Part shown: one piece after another, positions 6,738 through 9,283 of the stretch
How positions within the stretch are numbered: the first letter of the stretch is position 1
How the letters are laid out: each line of letters starts with the position of its first letter
NCBI GenBank assembly: GCA_041552135.1
Contig: JBFELL010000111.1
Coordinates: 1-9,283, forward strand
DNA from: SZUA-186 sp041552135
GTDB taxonomy: Bacteria; Pseudomonadota; Gammaproteobacteria; UBA9214
DNA: 9,283 nucleotides
Direction: 5' to 3'
Position numbers and translations under genes: made by a program
The notes under the pieces: model-generated
The model's input: only the letters and a program-made list of their open reading frames with translations
What the model was told of the DNA's origin: nothing
Database searches by the model: none

Positions 6738-6766
6738 AATATAGAGCAAACGGATTTTCATGCCAA
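6738..6766 (-). promoter_or_regulatory. Sigma70-type promoter of the leuA leader transcript
   Basis: TTGGCA (6766-6761) and TATATT (6743-6738) are separated by exactly 17 bases on the minus strand. Each matches consensus at five of six positions. This is striking in otherwise GC-rich sequence, and it lies 11 bases past the pssA stop. The predicted transcription start is at 6732-6730, on or just before the ATG of the leader ORF. It lets leuA-udg-rimI-prfC be expressed independently of ilvC-psd-pssA. Confidence 0.65.
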
Positions 6767-6777
6767 GCCCGGCGCCG

Positions 6778-7539
6778 TCATTCACCGGGGATGCGGGCGC
6801 GCCTCTTCCGCAGTCGGAGCAGGGTCATGACGGGGCCCGACAGGGCGTAGATCAAAAAGCCCGCAAACAGCACCTTGGGCGGGTCTATCGAGGCAAACAC
6901 ATAAATCAGCACCACGACCAGCAGGGCCACGAAGGGCACGCGGTTCTTGAAGTCGATTTCCTTGAAGCTGTAGTAGCTGGTGTTGCTGACCATCAGGCCG
7001 CCCATCAGGATGGTCAGGACGAAGGCCGGGTATACCAGGTCCTTGCCGGCAATACCGAGATCGGCGCCCACCCACACCATCCCCGCCACCGCGGCCGCCG
7101 CCGAGGGGCTTGGCAGGCCCTTGAACCAGCGTTTTTCCGCCGTGGCAAGCTGGGCATTGAAGCGCGCCAGGCGCAGTGCGGCACCCGCCGTGTAGATGAA
7201 CGCCGCCAGCCAGCCGAGCTTGGCCCAGCCGATGCTGAGCATGGCGTGCAGTGACCACTCAAACATCACCAGCGCCGGCGCCAGGCCGAAACTGACCATG
7301 TCCGACAGGCTGTCGTATTGCTCGCCGAACGCGCTCTGCGTCCTGGTCAGGCGGGCAATGCGCCCGTCGATGCCGTCCATGATCATGGCCACGAAGATCG
7401 CGATTGCGGCCGCCTCGAAGCGACCGCCCATGGCGGCGACAATGGCATAAAAACCGGCGAACAGGCCTGCCGTCGTGAACATGTTCGGCAGCAGATAGAT
7501 ACCGCGGCGGGACTTGTGTTCTTGTGTATCCTGATCCAT
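6778..7539 (-). CDS. pssA: CDP-diacylglycerol-serine O-phosphatidyltransferase
   Basis: PssA makes phosphatidylserine from CDP-diacylglycerol and serine at the inner membrane, the precursor step to phosphatidylethanolamine. The protein has 253 residues and is a multi-span membrane protein of the CDP-alcohol phosphatidyltransferase family. The catalytic and metal-binding signature is complete: D55-x2-D58-G59-x2-A62-R63-x8-G72-x3-D76-x3-D80. The N-terminus carries RRGIYLLPNMFTTAGL, a start common in this type of PssA (the type II membrane enzyme, unlike the phospholipase-D-like E. coli enzyme). Hydrophobic helices follow to about residue 240, ending in a basic tail. ATG 7539 is 23 bases after the psd stop, with GGGGA ten bases upstream. 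Pairing with a psd-family gene makes functional sense, though that partner may be inactive. Confidence 0.95.
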   Translation of the reverse strand: MDQDTQEHKSRRGIYLLPNMFTTAGLFAGFYAIVAAMGGRFEAAAIAIFVAMIMDGIDGRIARLTRTQSAFGEQYDSLSDMVSFGLAPALVMFEWSLHAMLSIGWAKLGWLAAFIYTAGAALRLARFNAQLATAEKRWFKGLPSPSAAAAVAGMVWVGADLGIAGKDLVYPAFVLTILMGGLMVSNTSYYSFKEIDFKNRVPFVALLVVVLIYVFASIDPPKVLFAGFLIYALSGPVMTLLRLRKRRARIPGE

Positions 7540-7562
7540 TGCGACAGCGTCCCCGGAAAATG

Positions 7563-8171
7563 TCAGTGTATCAGCGTCGCGACGACGTCGGAGCCGCTTT
7601 TGACAAAATCGCCGGCTGATACCGCGGCCCGGCTGTTCATGGGCAGGTACAGGTCGATCTGCGCCCCCATGTGGATGAAACCGCAGCGCTGCCCCTGACC
7701 GATGCGCTCGCCGAACTGCGCATAGCAGCGCGGTGCAGTATGCAGGCGGCCACGGTTCATGACGAGCACGACATCGTCGCCCTCATCCGTCTGCAGCCAG
7801 ACACCGTGCGGCGCGGACTTGCCCTTCGGAATATTCGGCGGCTCCAGCACCTTGCCCTCGACCGGACTGCGGGTGGAAAAGACCCCGTAGGAGTTCATCT
7901 GGATGATGATATGGATGCTTTGCCGCAGCAGGTAGGGATCATCCGTCATGCTGATGGAGATAACCCTGCCATCCGCCGGGCTGACGACGGCCATCGGCAC
8001 TGCCGGTATTTCCCGCGAGGGGTCACGGAATACAAGCAGCAGTACCAGGGCAATCAGCCAGAAAACCAGCGACGGCTTGATGCCGAGGGTCTGCGTGACC
8101 AGCACCGCGGCCAGCACACTGACCGCAACGGGCAACAGGCCTTCCCTTGCGATGATCGACGAACGAGTCAT
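7563..8171 (-). CDS. psd: Phosphatidylserine decarboxylase-family protein, catalytic residues apparently missing
   Basis: The protein has 202 residues from ATG 8171 and belongs to the short Psd family. Two N-terminal membrane segments (about 13-30 and 33-48) precede the domain, which keeps SPADG (64-68), an SPVEGKV block, GERIGQGQRCGF and a C-terminal ATLIH. Active enzymes cleave themselves at a Gly-Ser bond and turn the Ser into a pyruvoyl group. In short enzymes this lies in a segment like FGSRVDVYLP. Here the aligned segment is MGAQIDLYLP, with Ala170 (GCG) for Ser. The block usually written VHVNRAPV reads VFSTRSPV, with Phe98 for the conserved His. I infer a pseudoenzyme, or a protein with a changed role. 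The alignment is from memory. The longer start (TTG 8195) is disfavoured because GGGGAAGG sits six bases before ATG 8171. Its place before pssA argues for a role in phosphatidylserine metabolism. Confidence 0.85.
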   Translation of the reverse strand: MTRSSIIAREGLLPVAVSVLAAVLVTQTLGIKPSLVFWLIALVLLLVFRDPSREIPAVPMAVVSPADGRVISISMTDDPYLLRQSIHIIIQMNSYGVFSTRSPVEGKVLEPPNIPKGKSAPHGVWLQTDEGDDVVLVMNRGRLHTAPRCYAQFGERIGQGQRCGFIHMGAQIDLYLPMNSRAAVSAGDFVKSGSDVVATLIH

Positions 8172-8177
8172 AAATCG

Positions 8178-8185
8178 CCTTCCCC
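8178..8185 (-). promoter_or_regulatory. Ribosome binding site that sets the psd start
   Basis: The minus strand reads GGGGAAGG, then six bases, then ATG 8171. The longer reading from TTG 8195 would place this site inside the gene, so the ATG is preferred. Confidence 0.6.
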
Positions 8186-8206
8186 AGACCGGCAAATCAG
8201 GGCGCG

Positions 8207-8219
8207 ACAGCTCCGCTGT
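8207..8219 (-). repeat. Small hairpin between ilvC and psd
   Basis: ACAGC and GCTGT form a perfect 5-bp stem with a three-base loop, 11 bases after the ilvC stop. There is no following U-run, so it is not an intrinsic terminator. It could stabilise the ilvC 3' end or do nothing. Confidence 0.3.
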
Positions 8220-8230
8220 GACATGCGGTA

Positions 8231-9247
8231 CTAGTTTACGTTCTTGTCTACTATCTTGCCTTCGTTGATCCAGGACATCATGCCGCGCAGCTTCTCGCCG
8301 ACCTGCTCGATGGGGTGCTGGCGGCCGATGCGGCGCTTGGCCTTCAGCGTGGCGGCACCGGCCTGGTTCTCGAGGATGAACTCGCGGGCGAACTCGCCGT
8401 TCTGGATTTCCGTGAGAATGCGGGACATCTCCTGCTTGGTCTCCTCGGTGATGATCCGCGGGCCGCGCGTCAGGTCACCGTACTCGGCCGTGTTCGAGAT
8501 CGAGTAACGCATGTTGGCAATGCCACCTTCATACATCAGGTCGACGATCAGCTTGAGTTCGTGCAGGCACTCGAAGTAGGCCATCTCCGGGGCATAGCCG
8601 GCCTCGGTCAGCGTCTCGAAACCGGCCTGGACCAGTGCCGTGGCGCCGCCGCACAGTACCGCCTGTTCGCCGAACAGGTCGGTCTCGGTCTCCTCGCGGA
8701 AGGTGGTCTCGATAATACCGGCACGGCCGCCGCCATTGGCCGAGGCGTAGGACAGCGCGATGTTCTTGGCACGGCCGCTGGCATCCTGGAAGACGGCGAT
8801 CAGGCTGGGGACGCCGGCACCCTGGGTGTAGGTGGAACGCACCAGGTGGCCGGGGCCCTTGGGCGCGATCATGATGACATCCAGGTCGGCGCGCGGCTCG
8901 ATCTGCTGGAAGTGAATATTGAATCCGTGGGCAAACGCCAGCGCGGCACCCTGCTTGATGTTCGGTGCCACCTTGTCCTGGTAGAGGCGTGCCTGGTGCT
9001 CGTCCGGCGCCAGGATCATGACCACGTCGGCGCCGCTCACGGCCTCCTCGATGGGCTTGACGGCCAGGCCGGCCTTCTTCGCCTTGGCCTCGGATATGGA
9101 GCCCGGACGCAGCCCGACGGTGACATCGACGCCGGATTCCTTGAGGTTGTTGGCATGGGCATGGCCCTGCGAGCCGTAACCGATAATGGCGACCTTCAGG
9201 CCCCGGATAATGGAAATGTCAGCATCTTTGTCGTAGTAAATGTTCAT
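8231..9247 (-). CDS. ilvC: Ketol-acid reductoisomerase (class I)
   Basis: IlvC isomerises and reduces acetolactate and acetohydroxybutyrate, the second common step of valine, leucine and isoleucine synthesis, using NADPH and magnesium. The 338 residues fit the short class I form. The N-terminal Rossmann domain has GYGSQGHAHA (23-32). The loop GLRPGSIS (45-52), with Arg and Ser residues, suits NADPH. LAPDEHQ (79-85), FAHGFN with H107, and APKGPGH (128-134) follow. The helical domain gives metal ligands D190 and E194 (DLFGEQ) and E226 and E230 (FECLHE), plus substrate-contacting S251. ATG 9247 has AGGTAGAG a few bases upstream. Only 36 bases precede it here, so whether ilvBH lies upstream, as in many relatives, cannot be seen. 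Its product 2-ketoisovalerate (after IlvD) is the LeuA substrate, which explains the neighbourhood. Confidence 0.98.
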   Translation of the reverse strand: MNIYYDKDADISIIRGLKVAIIGYGSQGHAHANNLKESGVDVTVGLRPGSISEAKAKKAGLAVKPIEEAVSGADVVMILAPDEHQARLYQDKVAPNIKQGAALAFAHGFNIHFQQIEPRADLDVIMIAPKGPGHLVRSTYTQGAGVPSLIAVFQDASGRAKNIALSYASANGGGRAGIIETTFREETETDLFGEQAVLCGGATALVQAGFETLTEAGYAPEMAYFECLHELKLIVDLMYEGGIANMRYSISNTAEYGDLTRGPRIITEETKQEMSRILTEIQNGEFAREFILENQAGAATLKAKRRIGRQHPIEQVGEKLRGMMSWINEGKIVDKNVN

Positions 9248-9283
9248 GTCTCTACCTGTTTTCCCGTTGTTCGCGGCGCGGGG

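Overview
This window looks like core chromosome from a free-living gammaproteobacterium, probably outside the enterics (Chromatiales/Ectothiorhodospiraceae-like). The reasons are the gene order ilvC-psd-pssA-leuA, an RF3 gene, a YcgN-type cysteine-cluster protein, a type-4 [4Fe-4S] uracil-DNA glycosylase, and high GC outside the left end. The lineage is inferred from gene content, not from a search.

Right to left, almost everything runs on the minus strand. Bases 9247-8231 are ilvC (branched-chain amino acids). A psd-family gene (8171-7563) and pssA (7539-6778) follow, and pssA makes phosphatidylserine. A near-consensus sigma70 promoter at 6766-6738, just past the pssA stop, starts a leader of about 200 nt before leuA (6526-4982). 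The leader holds an unlisted 33-codon ORF with seven leucines, six of them within ten codons, plus two mutually exclusive RNA pairings. It looks like a leucine-sensing attenuator. leuA is followed closely by a uracil-DNA glycosylase gene, rimI (4-base ATGA overlap) and, after 68 bases, prfC. These probably form one transcription unit.

A ycgN homologue (1638-2099, plus strand) converges on prfC and diverges from a UMF1-type MFS transporter (1543-290, probably GTG start). The first ~290 bases are markedly AT-rich. They hold a good sigma70 promoter (182-154), a strong ribosome binding site (87-81) and the first 24 codons of an unidentified gene that leaves the window at the left edge. Its composition suggests an island boundary.

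Most of the window is ordinary housekeeping DNA. Three things stand out. The first is the leuA leader with its apparently leaderless leucine-rich peptide. The second is the psd-family protein, which seems to lack both the serine that becomes the pyruvoyl group and the conserved histidine, so it may be a pseudoenzyme. The third is the hidden partial gene at the left edge.
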